Under the pieces are notes generated by a model. That model had not been told where the DNA came from. It made no database searches and worked only from the letters and a program-made list of their open reading frames with translations. The translations under genes were made by a program, and so were the position numbers. Positions 44,452 through 55,131 of a stretch of 64,000 bases of DNA are shown piece after piece (the stretch's first letter is position 1; each line of letters opens with the position of its first letter). The DNA comes from JAAYAY01 sp964429355 (GTDB lineage: Bacteria > Planctomycetota > Planctomycetia > Pirellulales > Thermoguttaceae): positions 1 to 64,000 of the forward strand of contig CAYSCH010000003.1 in assembly GCA_964429355.1 (NCBI GenBank), given 5' to 3'.

Positions 44452-45885
44452 TCAGCCTTCCTCGACGACCTTCAGGTTCATCAGCCGTGACAGGTGGCGG
44501 ATGCTGTCCATGTGGTCGCCATAGAACACAACTCGGTGAAGCAGCGTCATCGCATCTTCGGTCTCCAGGACACTGCTCCAGTTGACGGCCATCTTCGCCG
44601 CATCGCGAACTTCGGTGACAATCTGGGTGCGGCAGGCCCGCACCGATTTCTCCGGAACCTCGATGATCTTGCCGGTCGAAGCCAGGATCGTGTCCAGGTT
44701 CACCAGTTTGGTCCGGGTCACGGTCTCACCGAGGCGGTACTGCACCTCCGGCACGCAGCCACTGCCGCTCACTTCGGAATGTCCGCGCAGCAGGTAAGGC
44801 GCCGGCTTGCCCCCCTGGCCGTCCATTTGCAGCGGGGCGGTGCAATGGGCGGTCCACAACACATTCCGCGAGGTGTCGAAGGTCGCATTGCCCTGGAACC
44901 CGGGGCGATCGGTCGCGTACTGGAACAGGAGCATTGTCAACAACGAGTCCATGTCCCCCTCGCAGGCTGCTGGGATACCGCAGTCGCGCAATCGCGTGAA
45001 ACCCAGACAAGGGAAACCTTTCGGCAGCCAGCCCATGCACGTACCGATGGCCAACCCCTGGGCCTGTTCCTGTTTCACCAGGTTCTGCAGGGCCACACTG
45101 ATGCGGGCCGCCTTGATGATGTCCTCCGCAGTGGGCTCGAGGATCGCTTTCGCCTCTCCTGTCCACCGCGCGGCCTCGTCCTGAACCGCCTTCTCGTCCG
45201 CAGCCGAAATCAGGTCGTCGAAGGTTTCTTCCGCGACGGCCACAACCTCGGCCCCGAGGCGATTTTTAACCTCCTCCGGCGATCGAGCCGGTACCGTGCC
45301 GCTTGCCGGAGGAAAGAGGAGAATCCGCGTCTTTCCCATCATAGGGATCACTCGCAGCAGGCGAAGTGCTCGTTCCAGTTCGTTGTAGTCACTGGTGGGC
45401 ATAAGCGTGACCGGATGCCCCTGACGTTGCCAGCGGTGCGGATACATCCAATCATGGCCACTGGCAGGCAGAGAGAAGACGACCATCGGACGTTTCTCGT
45501 CGAGAATCGGCTGCGCCGCCCGCACCAAACTGAAACAACTCAGGTTGATGGCAAGCACCGGCGCGGCGGGCCCTGCCTCCTTGAGCAAAGCTGTCGTCTC
45601 TTCCGCGCTACCCGACTGGCCGATGAGCAGTTCGATGTTTCCCAGGTCTCCCTCCGCCTTGGCCAGACGGGCTTTCATGGCCTCCATCTGCTTGGGATCG
45701 GCGTTCCACCCCCGGTCCTCCGGTCCGGCAGGCCCGGTGAAGATCACACAGATTCGCGATTTCTCTCTGGGTTGAGGGGGCGAGTCGGAAGCCCAGGCGT
45801 GCGTCCACGCCGTGCTGGCGAGGATCATACCGCCCGCCGCCACTCCGGCCCCAAGGAACTCTCGTCTCGTGCAGTGTTCACACAT
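44452..45885 (-). CDS. Tat-exported protein with L-fucose/L-arabinose-isomerase-like fold
   Basis: 477 residues. Tat signal RREFLGAGVAAGGMILASTA at residues 7-26. The body opens KSRICVIFTGPAGPEDRGWN and has EDIIKAARISVALQNLVKQE, IGTCMGWLPKGFPCLGFTRL, PAACEGDMDSLLTMLLFQYA and APYLLRGHSEVSGSGCVPEV, which resembles the FucI/AraA isomerase superfamily (the CEGDxxSxLT segment especially). Isomerases of this type are cytoplasmic, so an exported version is unusual and may be a sugar-binding or non-isomerase enzyme. It lies 396 bases downstream of a GH29 fucosidase on the same strand, suggesting a role with fucose. Confidence 0.72.
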   Translation of the reverse strand: MCEHCTRREFLGAGVAAGGMILASTAWTHAWASDSPPQPREKSRICVIFTGPAGPEDRGWNADPKQMEAMKARLAKAEGDLGNIELLIGQSGSAEETTALLKEAGPAAPVLAINLSCFSLVRAAQPILDEKRPMVVFSLPASGHDWMYPHRWQRQGHPVTLMPTSDYNELERALRLLRVIPMMGKTRILLFPPASGTVPARSPEEVKNRLGAEVVAVAEETFDDLISAADEKAVQDEAARWTGEAKAILEPTAEDIIKAARISVALQNLVKQEQAQGLAIGTCMGWLPKGFPCLGFTRLRDCGIPAACEGDMDSLLTMLLFQYATDRPGFQGNATFDTSRNVLWTAHCTAPLQMDGQGGKPAPYLLRGHSEVSGSGCVPEVQYRLGETVTRTKLVNLDTILASTGKIIEVPEKSVRACRTQIVTEVRDAAKMAVNWSSVLETEDAMTLLHRVVFYGDHMDSIRHLSRLMNLKVVEEG

Positions 45886-46281
45886 CGCAGTACCCTCCTT
45901 CGATTTTTTGAATGGTCTTGCGTGATTCGTGGAAAAACGATCGCCACGGAGTCAGCCGCGGGGGCGCGCCTCATGGTCGGGTCGCAGTTGCGATTCTGCG
46001 TACCGGCCAGTAGGCCCTCATCGAGCCACGAAACGGGTGCTCGCGAGTTGGGGAATCCCGCAACGCCCAAACAGCAGAAAACGGCTTTCTCGATCTCAAC
46101 GACTTGCCCGCAGAGACCGCCCCGCACGATCGCGTCACGCACAGATTTCACCAGACTCCCAGCCAAAAAGCAAGAACCCGAACGAATCCGGCTTTCGCCC
46201 GGACTTTTGGAACCACCAACCTCTCCTCCAAACGGCGCGGAGGGAGCAGGGAAGGGCCAAGGGTACCGCCCTCGGTCCGAT
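45886..46281. other. Gene-free interval
   Basis: Between the fucosidase stop and the FucI-like start, both leftward. A GAAGGAGGGTAC-type ribosome site lies just before the FucI-like ATG. Nothing else is supported. Confidence 0.4.
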
Positions 46282-48156
46282 TCAATCACCGATTGGGGCC
46301 AAACGGACTTCGCTCAGGTCCATAACGGCCACTCCAGGCTTGAATTGAAGGCGTACCGAGACGGTCTCCGTGCCCGTGCGCCCGAGGAGCAGTGTGCCGA
46401 TCGATTCCGTGACATACTTGGCCCAACCCCCGGTGTCGCGTGCGGCCGCTGCCAGGGACTGATCTGCGATCGATACTTCGTAGCGGCCGCCGCCTTGCCC
46501 CGTCTCGCATCCGTAGACGATCTCCAACGCGTACCGGCCCGGCTTTTCGATCCGCACCGGCCAGCTCACCCAATCACTCGCATCGGTCCAGAAACCGATG
46601 GCGTCCACGCCCGGTTGGCTCACGTACCGCGCGGTGCTGCCGTGAATCTCCGCGTCGGAGGCGCGGAGCGTGATCCGGCCGTCGGCTACGGGGGCAATGG
46701 GAACGGGGCGAACGTCGGCGGGACCACTCAGGTCGAGCGCTACCACGGAGGCTGCCGGATCGGAGGCTGCCGCAGGGACTGATATCAGGAGTACCGGTCC
46801 GTCGCGGCGAACGGCCAGGGGTGCACCCGTCGGATCGCCCAGCAGGCGAGCCTCCAGAGGTTGGTTGTGCACACCGGGTACGCGGAGGACACCGTCGGCG
46901 GGCCATTCGAACACGTGCAGGTAGAGCCGCGTGTCGCCTTGCGGCAGACTCTTCATCGTCGCCCGCCCCCACGAGAGCTGCCGGCGAAAGGGCCCCGCCG
47001 AGGTGCCGTAGATGCTCTCTCCGTGGCGGTCCATCCAGCGCCCGATGGCTTCCAGTCGTTCCAGAGCCGGTTGGGGCATCGGGCCTTCGGGCGCGGGACC
47101 GACGTCGAGCAGAAGATTGCCTCCCTTGCTGGCGCACTCAATGAGCATCCGGATCAACCTGGTCGCAGGTTTCCAATCCTGGTCGTAGGCCATATATTGC
47201 CAGTGATTGTTGATCGTCATGCAGCTTTCCCAATCAACGCCGGGCGGCACCGAAGTGGGAATTTCCTGCTCGGGCGTGCGGAAATCGCCCGCCGTGTCGC
47301 GCCGGCTCACATGGTCCACGCGGCTATTGATGATAATTTCCGGCTGCAAAGATCGCACGTAGTTCTCCAGGTCCTTGCCCCGCGTCGCGTTCCATGTTTC
47401 GTCCCAGTGGCCGTCGAACCACAACACCCCGATCGGGCCGTAGTTGGTCAGCAGTTCGCGCAACTGGTTCTTCATGTAGACGACGTACCGGTCCATGTCG
47501 GCCGCCTCGGCGGGTCGCTGGTCGCCCTTCCGCCGCGGCAGGTAGTCGGGATGGTGCCAGTCCATGATCGAATAGTAGAAGCACAACCGCAGACCTTCGC
47601 GGCGGCAGGCGGCGGTAAGATCTTTCAGGATGTCGTGCCTGTAAGGCGTGGACATCACGTCGAAGTCGGTGTACTGCGAGTCGAAAAGACACCATCCATC
47701 GTGGCTCTTCGTGACAATCACGATGTACCGCATCCCTGCATCCTTGGCCGCGCGGACCCATGCGTCGGCGTCCACTTGCTCCGGGTTGAATCGCGGGGCG
47801 AGCTCGACAAACTCCTCGCGCGACATGGTGAAATAGCGGTCCATGCCCTTGGGGTCGTCCATGGGCAAACTGAAGAGGCCGAAATGAATGAACATTCCGA
47901 AGCGAGCCTCTCTCCACCACGCCAACCGCTGCCGGCACTCCTGGGACGTTTCGTCCGCCAGCGCCTGAGGAACAACCGCCGATACCGCCGCAACAAACCC
48001 CAGCACAAGCAGTACAGAGCGGCAGGGCTGCCGACCAATACGAGCCGGCGCTCGGTCACCAATGGCCTGCTCCCGTTGGTTGCGAGTCTTTGTGAAGAAC
48101 TCAGCGATCTTTGAGGTTAGTCGTACAGACAAATGGACAGGAGCGAGTTTCCGCAT
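46282..48156 (-). CDS. Secreted alpha-L-fucosidase (GH29)
   Basis: 624 residues with a long basic N-terminus and a signal core RSVLLVLGFVAAVSAVVPQAL. GH29 motifs: RLAWWREARFGMFIHFGLFS, YIVIVTKSHDGWCLFDSQYT, LCFYYSIMDWHHPDYLPRRK, VLWFDGHWDETW with the nucleophile Asp near residue 248, SCMTINNHWQYMAYDQDWKP, and NLLLDVGPAPEGPMPQPALE. The C-terminal 130 residues (GVDAIGFWTDASDWVSWPVR, YALEIVYGCETGQGGGRYEV) form a carbohydrate-binding-type beta domain. It releases fucose from glycans in the periplasm or outside. The FucI-like gene lies downstream. Confidence 0.95.
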   Translation of the reverse strand: MRKLAPVHLSVRLTSKIAEFFTKTRNQREQAIGDRAPARIGRQPCRSVLLVLGFVAAVSAVVPQALADETSQECRQRLAWWREARFGMFIHFGLFSLPMDDPKGMDRYFTMSREEFVELAPRFNPEQVDADAWVRAAKDAGMRYIVIVTKSHDGWCLFDSQYTDFDVMSTPYRHDILKDLTAACRREGLRLCFYYSIMDWHHPDYLPRRKGDQRPAEAADMDRYVVYMKNQLRELLTNYGPIGVLWFDGHWDETWNATRGKDLENYVRSLQPEIIINSRVDHVSRRDTAGDFRTPEQEIPTSVPPGVDWESCMTINNHWQYMAYDQDWKPATRLIRMLIECASKGGNLLLDVGPAPEGPMPQPALERLEAIGRWMDRHGESIYGTSAGPFRRQLSWGRATMKSLPQGDTRLYLHVFEWPADGVLRVPGVHNQPLEARLLGDPTGAPLAVRRDGPVLLISVPAAASDPAASVVALDLSGPADVRPVPIAPVADGRITLRASDAEIHGSTARYVSQPGVDAIGFWTDASDWVSWPVRIEKPGRYALEIVYGCETGQGGGRYEVSIADQSLAAAARDTGGWAKYVTESIGTLLLGRTGTETVSVRLQFKPGVAVMDLSEVRLAPIGD

Positions 48157-48627
48157 AACAGGTCTCCGCCGGCTCAGTCTTTCCAGGTCAATTTGTGATC
48201 GAACAAGTGTTGCGAAGTAGAGGGCGATCCGCGGAAGATGATCGGTGCTTCCCGCTTATCGGTCTTCCTTCATGACCTCCAAGGCGAGCAGTACGGCGAG
48301 GTCCTTGATAACCTCCCTCAGATTGCCGAGGGTTGCCGTCCGGTGGATGGCACATTCGCACGGAGAAAACAGCTTTTGTGAGAAAGCAGCCCCGTCATTG
48401 CGTCACCAGGATGTTGGGGTCATTCTGGCATACGGCCTGTACACGGTTGGTCTTTGATGCCTTGACGCAGGTCTCACTATAATCCTCCGGCAAACGCCTG
48501 TGAAGTTGTCCTGGCGGTCAACCTCGGCAATAAACCGTTGCGGCGCTACGGCCAGTATCCGCGACTCCTTGAGATTCTTGACGGAAACGGCATGATGGAC
48601 ATCCGGAAGATACCTTCATGCATCGGT
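48157..48627. other. Intergenic region with a short coding-like remnant
   Basis: Upstream region of the fucosidase. Apart from the remnant at 48256-48402 I see no gene. Confidence 0.4.
48256..48402 (-). pseudogene. Short C-terminal coding remnant
   Basis: The minus strand reads about 48 codons of protein-like sequence (KLFSPCECAIHRTATLGNLR, EVIKDLAVLLALEVMKEDR) ending in TAA at 48256-48258, with an in-frame stop and no start at the 5' side. It may be the surviving tail of a lost gene. Family not recognised. Confidence 0.35.
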
Positions 48628-51592
48628 CTACGCCGATTTCACCAAATCGGCCGGCTGTTTGCACCCTGCCACGATTGCCGGAAACACGGCCGCCAGACCG
48701 CACAATAGAAGCGTGGCGGCGAAACCAACCGACAGGTAATACCACGGAATGGTCAACGGCGAAAGGAAACCGCCGAAGAACGAAACGTAGCGCATCAGAC
48801 CGATGAAGCACCACGCACCGAGAATCCCGAAGCCGATGCTGACGATCGCCGCCGACAGCGCGATCAGCAGCGCCTCGGCCAGGATCAGCCGCACCAGGCC
48901 GAACCGGGTCATTCCCAGGCATCGCAGCACGCCAAGTTCGAACCGCCGCGTACGAATCGAGGCGGCAACCGTCCCCATCATGGCGAGCGACGAAATCATC
49001 AGCAGGATGAGCGGCATTTTTGCCGCGGCCTGAATCACGCTGTCCCCCCGGTTCCCTACGCGGTCGTTGAGGTATTCGTGCGAACTCAACTTCACCATCG
49101 AACGGGAAATCGCAGCGGCAGCGTCCGGGTGCGATTGCTCGTCCACCAGATTCTGGAGAGATCGTTCCAGGTGCGCGTCGGAAACCGTCGGACTGCCGTT
49201 CGTGTCCAAGGTTCGGTCAAACCAGAAATAGGCGGCATCGTTCAGTTTGAAATCGTCCTGGACGGTCTTGTAAGGAGCGAACATCAACGCGCCTGAGCGG
49301 TATCCGTACTTCCGGACGCCGCTGAGCTTCACCATCCAGAGCCAGCCCGGGACGCTGGCGATGCCGCAGACCTCATATTCGATCGGCTTCGCGTCGTCGG
49401 CCAACGGACCTTCACTGGGTCCCCCCGGACCTTGCCCGTACCTTCCGTCGCCCGATCCACCCGGGCCTCGTCCTCGCGTTCCACCTGGACCTCGTGCTCG
49501 CATTCCACCACCAGGTCCACCTGGAACTTTTCTTCCCATGCCACGTCCGCCGGGTTCCGGCTTCATCAGTTCGAGCTTATCGCCGACGTGCAGCCGCGCG
49601 CGGAACGCGAACGAATCGGGAAGGATGCAATAGCGTGCCCCGGTGTTCAGTTTCGCGAGGGCGTCGTCCCACGTCCCTTCGACCAGGTCGACATCGACCA
49701 GGCGCGTACGATCTCTCCCGTGGGTGCCGAGATTCATCGGCTCGAACGCCTTGGCGACATCCAGGCCGAAGACGACCACCCCCGCTCCGGCCTGCATGGG
49801 GGACATGCCGAACTCCTCGAACCGGTTCGCCTGCCGCACCGAGAACAAGGGTTGCTCCAGTGCGATCGGCAGGAACTTATCTCGATCGACGCCGTCCAGA
49901 TTTCGGACCGTGTCGATCCGATCGAGCGGCAGACCCTTCGGCATGCATGCCACGAGCGTGTTGGGCAGCCGCTCGCTGTGCGTGAACGGAACAAGCATGG
50001 AATATCCGGAAATCTCCAGGAAGCTGTACACGCCCAGCCCGATTGTCAGCGCCACAGATGTTCCCAGTGTCCGCCAAAGGTTCGCGCTGAGTTGATTCTT
50101 GAGCAGACTCTTCTCGATGAACAGCATCTTTGCGATCGGCACCGACACGAAACGCTCGACGAAGAGCACTACCGTCGGCGTCAGCAGCACCAGCCCCAGG
50201 ATCTGCGTCGGCAGTCCGACGCAGGAATAGAGCGCCAGCCGCAACATGGAAGTTTCGGGGCTGACACCGTAATAGATGATGATTGGATTGACAAAGAGCA
50301 TCGCGGCGCCGACGATTCCGACGACGTAGAACCACCACTTCTTGACGTTGTAGATGTATCCGCGGTTCATGCCTTCGAGTGGACTGACTTTCGCCCCGCG
50401 CCACGCCGGAATGACCGCTGCGAGCAGAGCTCCCAGAAACGCCGCCGCGCCCGAAGTGATGATCGACGAAGCGTCGAGCGACACCGTCTTGCCGTTGCCG
50501 AACACGCCGGGCTGCAGCCAGACGGTCGCCTGGAGCACAATCCAGCCGGCCGTCATCCCCACAATCCACCCGAGCACGCAGAGGATCATGCTTTCGCCGA
50601 CAATGAGCGCGGCGATATGCCACCGTTCCATCCCCACGGCCCGCATCATGGCGAAGACGCGGCTGCGTTCGCCCACGCCCATACTGAGCGCGGTGAAGAC
50701 GATCAGCGTCGAAATGAGCGTCGTGAAGAGGATGATCGCGGTCATCGACGAGGCGCCGCCCATCAGTCCGCCGCCGCGCGGACCGGGCCGATTATTGAAG
50801 GATTCCTGAATATCGCCGGCATCCACGAATTTCATCCGGATTCCTTCGTCCGCCAGGTGCTCGGACCACGACCTCTTGAATTGCGCGACGTTCGCCCCGT
50901 CCTGGAGGCGGACATACAGATACTGCGCCTTGCCCTTGTCCGCTTCGGCCATCGGCTGGATCTTCTCGGCGGTCGCCATGGAAACATAGACCGCGCTCAC
51001 CGCTGGTGTGATGTCGCGGCCGAAGCCGAAACCNNNNNNNNNNAATGCCCAGGCTCCGGGCGGCGGCGGTCCCCATCACACCCTGCATCTGGTCGCTGCT
51101 CGCGTCGAACCAATCGCCCTCTTCCAGCTCGAATGGCGGGTGATCGGCGTCGATACCCACGATGATCGGACTCCCCATCGGCGTTCCGTGGCCAGCACGC
51201 TGACGGCGGAGAACGCTCTCCGCATCCGTATATTTCGCCATCGTATATGACCCGAATCTCCCGGCGATTTGCCTCGCCGCCGAGACTTGCATGACCAGAT
51301 CATTGCTTCTCAGTTCGTCCAGCACCTTCGGCTCGACGAACACCGGCGCGGGCGGTGTCATCGCCGGCATGGCAGGCGTCGCCGGTGGATCGTCGCCTCG
51401 CTGCGGAATCATCGTCACGTGGTAGTGGCCGAGAAACTTCTCGCCCTCGTTCTCGAATTGCAGCACGACCAGCCGGATGCTGCCGATGGGCCAGACGAGC
51501 ATCGCGGACATCGCCGCCGTCGCGATCACGGCAAGTGCGAGCCGCGAGCGATGGTACCAGGCTTCACGAAGAATCAGTTTGATAAGGAGCAT
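48628..51592 (-). CDS. FtsX/MacB-type ABC transporter permease (interrupted by a 10-N run)
   Basis: ATG 51592 (after GGAGC) gives LLIKLILREAWYHRSRLALA with the first membrane helix and a periplasmic domain; the frame changes across ten N at 51034-51043 and resumes near GFGRDITPAVSAVYVSMATA. Two FtsX-type four-helix blocks follow: SSMTAIILFTTLISTLIVFT, FAMMRAVGMERWHIAALIVG, and near the end AAKMPLILLMISSLAMMGTV, ELGVLRCLGMTRFGLVRLIL. About 980 residues in all, a duplicated-permease layout like LolC/E fusions. A Gly/Arg/Pro-rich insert (about residues 680-735) lies in the second periplasmic part. It pairs with the ATPase at 51741-52427. It probably exports or extracts a substrate across the cytoplasmic membrane. 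Confidence 0.85.
51034..51043. other. Assembly gap (10 N) inside the permease gene
   Basis: The reading frame differs on the two sides, so the true gap is not ten bases. Confidence 0.95.
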
Positions 51593-51740
51593 ATCTGTGG
51601 TTCGCAGTTGTTTGCGTCCGGAAAGACCGGCCGGCAGATTCAAGCGACGGAAACGCGGACCGGGCTTCCAAGCCCGTGGCGCCGTCATGGCGGAAAGACG
51701 ATCAACGGAGGAAGCAGGGGGTATTCGCGTCTCCCGCCTG

Positions 51741-52427
51741 TCACTCCGTCCGACCGTCTCTGAGATGAATCGTCCGGTCGCCGTAGTCCGCCACGTCCTT
51801 GTCGTGCGTTACGACGACCAGGGTGCGTTTCTGCTCCGTGCAGAGTTTTCGCAGCAAGGCACAAATCTTCGCGCTGTTCGTCGAATCGAGATTCCCCGTC
51901 GGCTCGTCCGCGAGAATGATCGCCGGGTCCACCAGCAGCGCCCGGCCGATCGCGACGCGTTGCTGCTCGCCACCGCTCAAGGCGTCGGGGCGATGCGTGC
52001 GTCGCTCCTTGATTTCCAGCAGATCGAGCAGTTCGTCGAGCCGCGAATCCGACACCCGCACTGTCCGTTCCAGTTGAGCCGGCAGGAGCATGTTCTCTTC
52101 CGCCGTCAGCGTAGGGATGAGATTGAACTGCTGGAAGATCACACCGATATTCTTGCGGCGGAATCTCGTCTTGCGCGAGTCGCTCATCGCGGCGATATCC
52201 TGGCCGCCGACGCGGACTCTGCCCGACGTGGGAGGCATCAAACCGGCCATCAGGTGCAGCAGCGTGCTCTTGCCCGATCCGCTGGCCCCCATCACGGCCA
52301 CGAACTGGCCCGGAGCAACGTCGAGCGACACATCGCTCAAGGCTTCGATGGTCGTGGCGCCTTGGCGGAAACGTTTGCTGAGATGCTCGATTCGCAGTGG
52401 TAGAACACTATTGTCTTTTGTCGTCAT
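51741..52427 (-). CDS. ABC transporter ATP-binding protein (LolD/MacB type)
   Basis: ATG 52427 gives 228 residues. Walker A GASGSGKST at 47-55, signature LSGGEQQRVAIGRAL, Walker B ILADEPTGNLDS and the H-loop VVVTHD are all intact. The GxxLxxLTEQNR-like region and high similarity to the other ATPase at 55132-55965 (both begin with HLSKRFRQG or HVTKRFRQG) show they are paralogues. It powers the permease encoded 149 bases downstream. DUF1559 gene lies upstream across a gap. Confidence 0.95.
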   Translation of the reverse strand: MTTKDNSVLPLRIEHLSKRFRQGATTIEALSDVSLDVAPGQFVAVMGASGSGKSTLLHLMAGLMPPTSGRVRVGGQDIAAMSDSRKTRFRRKNIGVIFQQFNLIPTLTAEENMLLPAQLERTVRVSDSRLDELLDLLEIKERRTHRPDALSGGEQQRVAIGRALLVDPAIILADEPTGNLDSTNSAKICALLRKLCTEQKRTLVVVTHDKDVADYGDRTIHLRDGRTE

Positions 52428-52476
52428 GCTCTCCGTCCCGTCGGTCATTTCTGATGGCTGTGGGGCACGATTGCAT

Positions 52477-52486
52477 NNNNNNNNNN
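52477..52486. other. Assembly gap (10 N) at the end of the DUF1559 gene
   Basis: Hides the stop codon of the DUF1559 gene and the spacer to the ABC ATPase. Confidence 0.95.
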
Positions 52487-53487
52487 GTGTTCACTTCTCC
52501 ACCCGCTCGTGTCCAGAGGGCGTGCCAGGTGTTTCGTTCGATGGTCTCGCTGACGAAGCTGACGCTCCCGTCGCACATGCAGGCGTTGACGCCACCCGGG
52601 TGGCGGCTGCGGGCGGCGGTGACTTTCGACGACCTGTCGATCAGATCGGGAAACGGGACGTTGGGAGTGAAACGGCCGTTCATGACCGGACCGGTCGGTG
52701 AAGAACCCCGCAGCCAATACGACAGACGAGTGCCGTCCCAGCCGGTAACACTCGGCAACACCGCCGCCAGCCCTCCGGTTTCGGCCGTGGGCGCCAGACT
52801 GGCCGAAGCCCTCGCGCGGTAGACTTGTACGTCCGGCGTGGGCGTCAGCTCCGGTGAATTGCAGGGCCCCCGCAACGATTCCGTGAAGGCCAGCGTATTG
52901 GTGGTGCCGTCGACGATCGAGGCGAGTTTGACTTGGGCATTGACCCAGCAAAGCCCATCGCCCTCTCCGAAACCCGGATGGTATGCCCCGCCAGCCGTTC
53001 CGCTCTCGTGGTTCATTGCATAATTGGTGCCGGCGACGGGGATGACGGCGCCTGAGGGGAGCGTGGTGTTATGGAGAGGGGTCTCACCGTCACTGGGGCA
53101 GAGAAACATGGGCACCACCGTGCCAGCCGCCGGCTGAAGGGCCAACGGAAGGTCGCTTGTGCCCGGGTGGCCCATATTGATCGAGAAATCGATCAGATCC
53201 TGAAGATTTGCCTGTTCGGCATAGGGTAACAACTTCGCCAACGGTGAGTAATCATTCGGGTAGCCGATGCCCGTCCAGCCCGTGTTGGGCAGGGCCTCCT
53301 GAAAGGTATCGGCATAGTTGTGCATTGCGATGCCGAGTTGTTTCAGATTGTTGGTACAGCTCATCCGCCGCGCCGCCTCGCGAGCGGCCTGAACGGCCGG
53401 CAATAACAGGGCGATCAGGATCCCGATGATGGCGATCACCACCAAAAGTTCCACAAGGGTGAATGCGGGGCGCGGTTTCGTGGGCAC
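52487..53487 (-). CDS. DUF1559 pilin-like protein (paralogue 1, 3' end in gap)
   Basis: GTG 53487, behind AGGAGGAGAC, opens [20 protein letters not shown], a type IV pilin-like prepilin signal with cleavage before FTLVE and a long hydrophobic helix, then [20 protein letters not shown], the DUF1559 hallmark. The C-terminal part has [20 protein letters not shown] and ends in the gap after [11 protein letters not shown], so only a few residues are lost. DUF1559 proteins are abundant in planctomycetes; function is unproven, with a pseudopilus or surface role suspected. It is closely similar to the second copy at 61581-62612. It lies 35 bases after the terpene-cyclase-fold gene. Confidence 0.93.
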
Positions 53488-53522
53488 AGTCTCCTCCTGT
53501 CCGTAGCGGTTCACACGGGCTG

Positions 53523-54653
53523 CTAATTCGACTTCGGGCGGCAGTACGACAAGGCCATGAGCGAGAAGGCCGTTACCAGGTTGGGATCGCCTTCCATCCA
53601 ACGGGGACTCTCGGTGTTGACCCAGGAACCGTTTTCCTGCTGCCTACGGGCCAGCTCTTCGGTGAGTTCTCGCCGCCAGTCGTGCTTCACTCCATTCGTG
53701 TCTTCGATGAGATCTTCGCCAAGCACATCCAGCGACTTGGCAAACGTGTGGTAGTAGTAGTACAGGCCGGCGCTGCCCATCCCGGGATTGCTCTTCACAT
53801 CGTAATACGTCCGGATCCACTCGACGGCCGCCTTCACCCGGGGATCGTCCCGCGTGAGGCCTGCGTAGATCATGCTCTTCAGGCCGGCGTAACTCATGGA
53901 ACCGTAGCTTCGCAGCCCGCCTTCGGGGTTCAAACGCTCCTCGTCCTGCCGGCCCGGCACGCAAGAGTAGTAGAAGCCGCCATCATTGACCTTGACGGAG
54001 AACTGAGTCGTGTTGTGTTCCGTTTCCAGATTCTGGCAGCGGGAAACGAATGAGAGGGCCTGCTGGATCGCTTCGTCGCTGCCATCAGCACCGCGAGCCT
54101 TGAGCGCGTCGATCAGATAGGCCGTGTTCGATAGGTCGGGGCGTGAGCTGCCACCGTATCCGGCTCCGCCGTAATAGAAGTCCGAACTCTCCCGGTCGCG
54201 GCTCTCATTCCACTGCAGACTCCGCACGAACTTCTCGGCCTTCTCCAGGAGTGCGTCGTACTTGCCGTCCGTGTTGGCCTCTTCAAAGCACATCATGGCG
54301 GCGCACGTTTCATAGTTGCCGAACATGCCCTTCATCCCAAAGATGCCGCCGTTCGACTGGGCACACGACTCGAGGTACGCAAGCCCCTTGGCGACCGCCG
54401 GATCCTTCGGCGTGCGGCCATTGCAGAGCAAGGCCGTCACCGCCAACGAAGTCGGTCCGGTACCGGCAAACTTGCTGAACGATCCGTCCTCAGCCTGACC
54501 GTGAACGACCAGGTACTGAAGTCCACGCTGGACTACTTCTTGATGGAGCGCCGGATCGGCGTCTGCATGGACCGACGGTTCTTCGGAACGTGCCGCGATC
54601 GGCAAGGCCCACCCGTGGACGACCGCCGCCACGAAGCAAAGTACGTGGAACAT
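53523..54653 (-). CDS. Secreted prenyltransferase/squalene-oxidase repeat protein
   Basis: ATG 54653 after AAGGAGG gives 376 residues with a signal peptide ([20 protein letters not shown]). The body has alpha-alpha barrel repeats of the terpene-cyclase/protein-prenyltransferase type: [99 protein letters not shown]. The DXDD acid motif of squalene-hopene cyclases is not seen, and export argues against a cyclase; planctomycete proteins of this kind are of unknown role. It heads a leftward unit with DUF1559 and the ABC genes. Confidence 0.85.
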   Translation of the reverse strand: MFHVLCFVAAVVHGWALPIAARSEEPSVHADADPALHQEVVQRGLQYLVVHGQAEDGSFSKFAGTGPTSLAVTALLCNGRTPKDPAVAKGLAYLESCAQSNGGIFGMKGMFGNYETCAAMMCFEEANTDGKYDALLEKAEKFVRSLQWNESRDRESSDFYYGGAGYGGSSRPDLSNTAYLIDALKARGADGSDEAIQQALSFVSRCQNLETEHNTTQFSVKVNDGGFYYSCVPGRQDEERLNPEGGLRSYGSMSYAGLKSMIYAGLTRDDPRVKAAVEWIRTYYDVKSNPGMGSAGLYYYYHTFAKSLDVLGEDLIEDTNGVKHDWRRELTEELARRQQENGSWVNTESPRWMEGDPNLVTAFSLMALSYCRPKSN

Positions 54654-55131
54654 CCTCGGGCCTCCTTGCATGACACTTTTCACAGGCACATCAGGCATAA
54701 ACAGGTCCCCATTCGGCTTCTTTCCGATTCAACGTCCTCAGGTGTCCCAGACTTCACAAACGCAGCAACTTGTGTGCCAACTCGCCGAACCCCATGGGCA
54801 GGCCTGCAGCGGCCATCGCGTGGCTGGGCTTCGCCCACAGCCTGCAACGGGCGTGTCGAAATAACCGACAGGCATGTCGACAAATGCGGCACTCGCCCGC
54901 GCGGGTTTCTCGCCTGCATCCACAACCGCACCTGGAACTGCATGCATCCAACCCTGTTGTCTATTGGCATGCGAAATGCTTGCAGTGGTTACATGACCAG
55001 TGGATCGCCAAAACAGGACCTGGTGAGGTGAGGGACATGCCTGCGTGTTACGGATATCCGCCCTCTCGTCTTGATGACGACTGCAAGAATACAACTGCCG
55101 TGACTGAACGAAACGGAGCACGAAAAGCAAA
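54654..55131. other. Divergent intergenic region
   Basis: About 480 bases between two divergent ABC-linked units. Frames are open on both strands but none reads as protein. I find no clear Fur-type palindrome here and no convincing -35/-10 pair. Confidence 0.35.

Noticed and set aside
44494..46782. A 762-codon plus-strand open frame
   Set aside because: Antisense to the FucI-like and fucosidase genes and crosses their spacer; no start signal and no recognisable protein, expected in GC-rich DNA.
54654..55131. Fur box between the divergent ABC units
   Set aside because: No palindrome close to the consensus was found, unlike at 62701.
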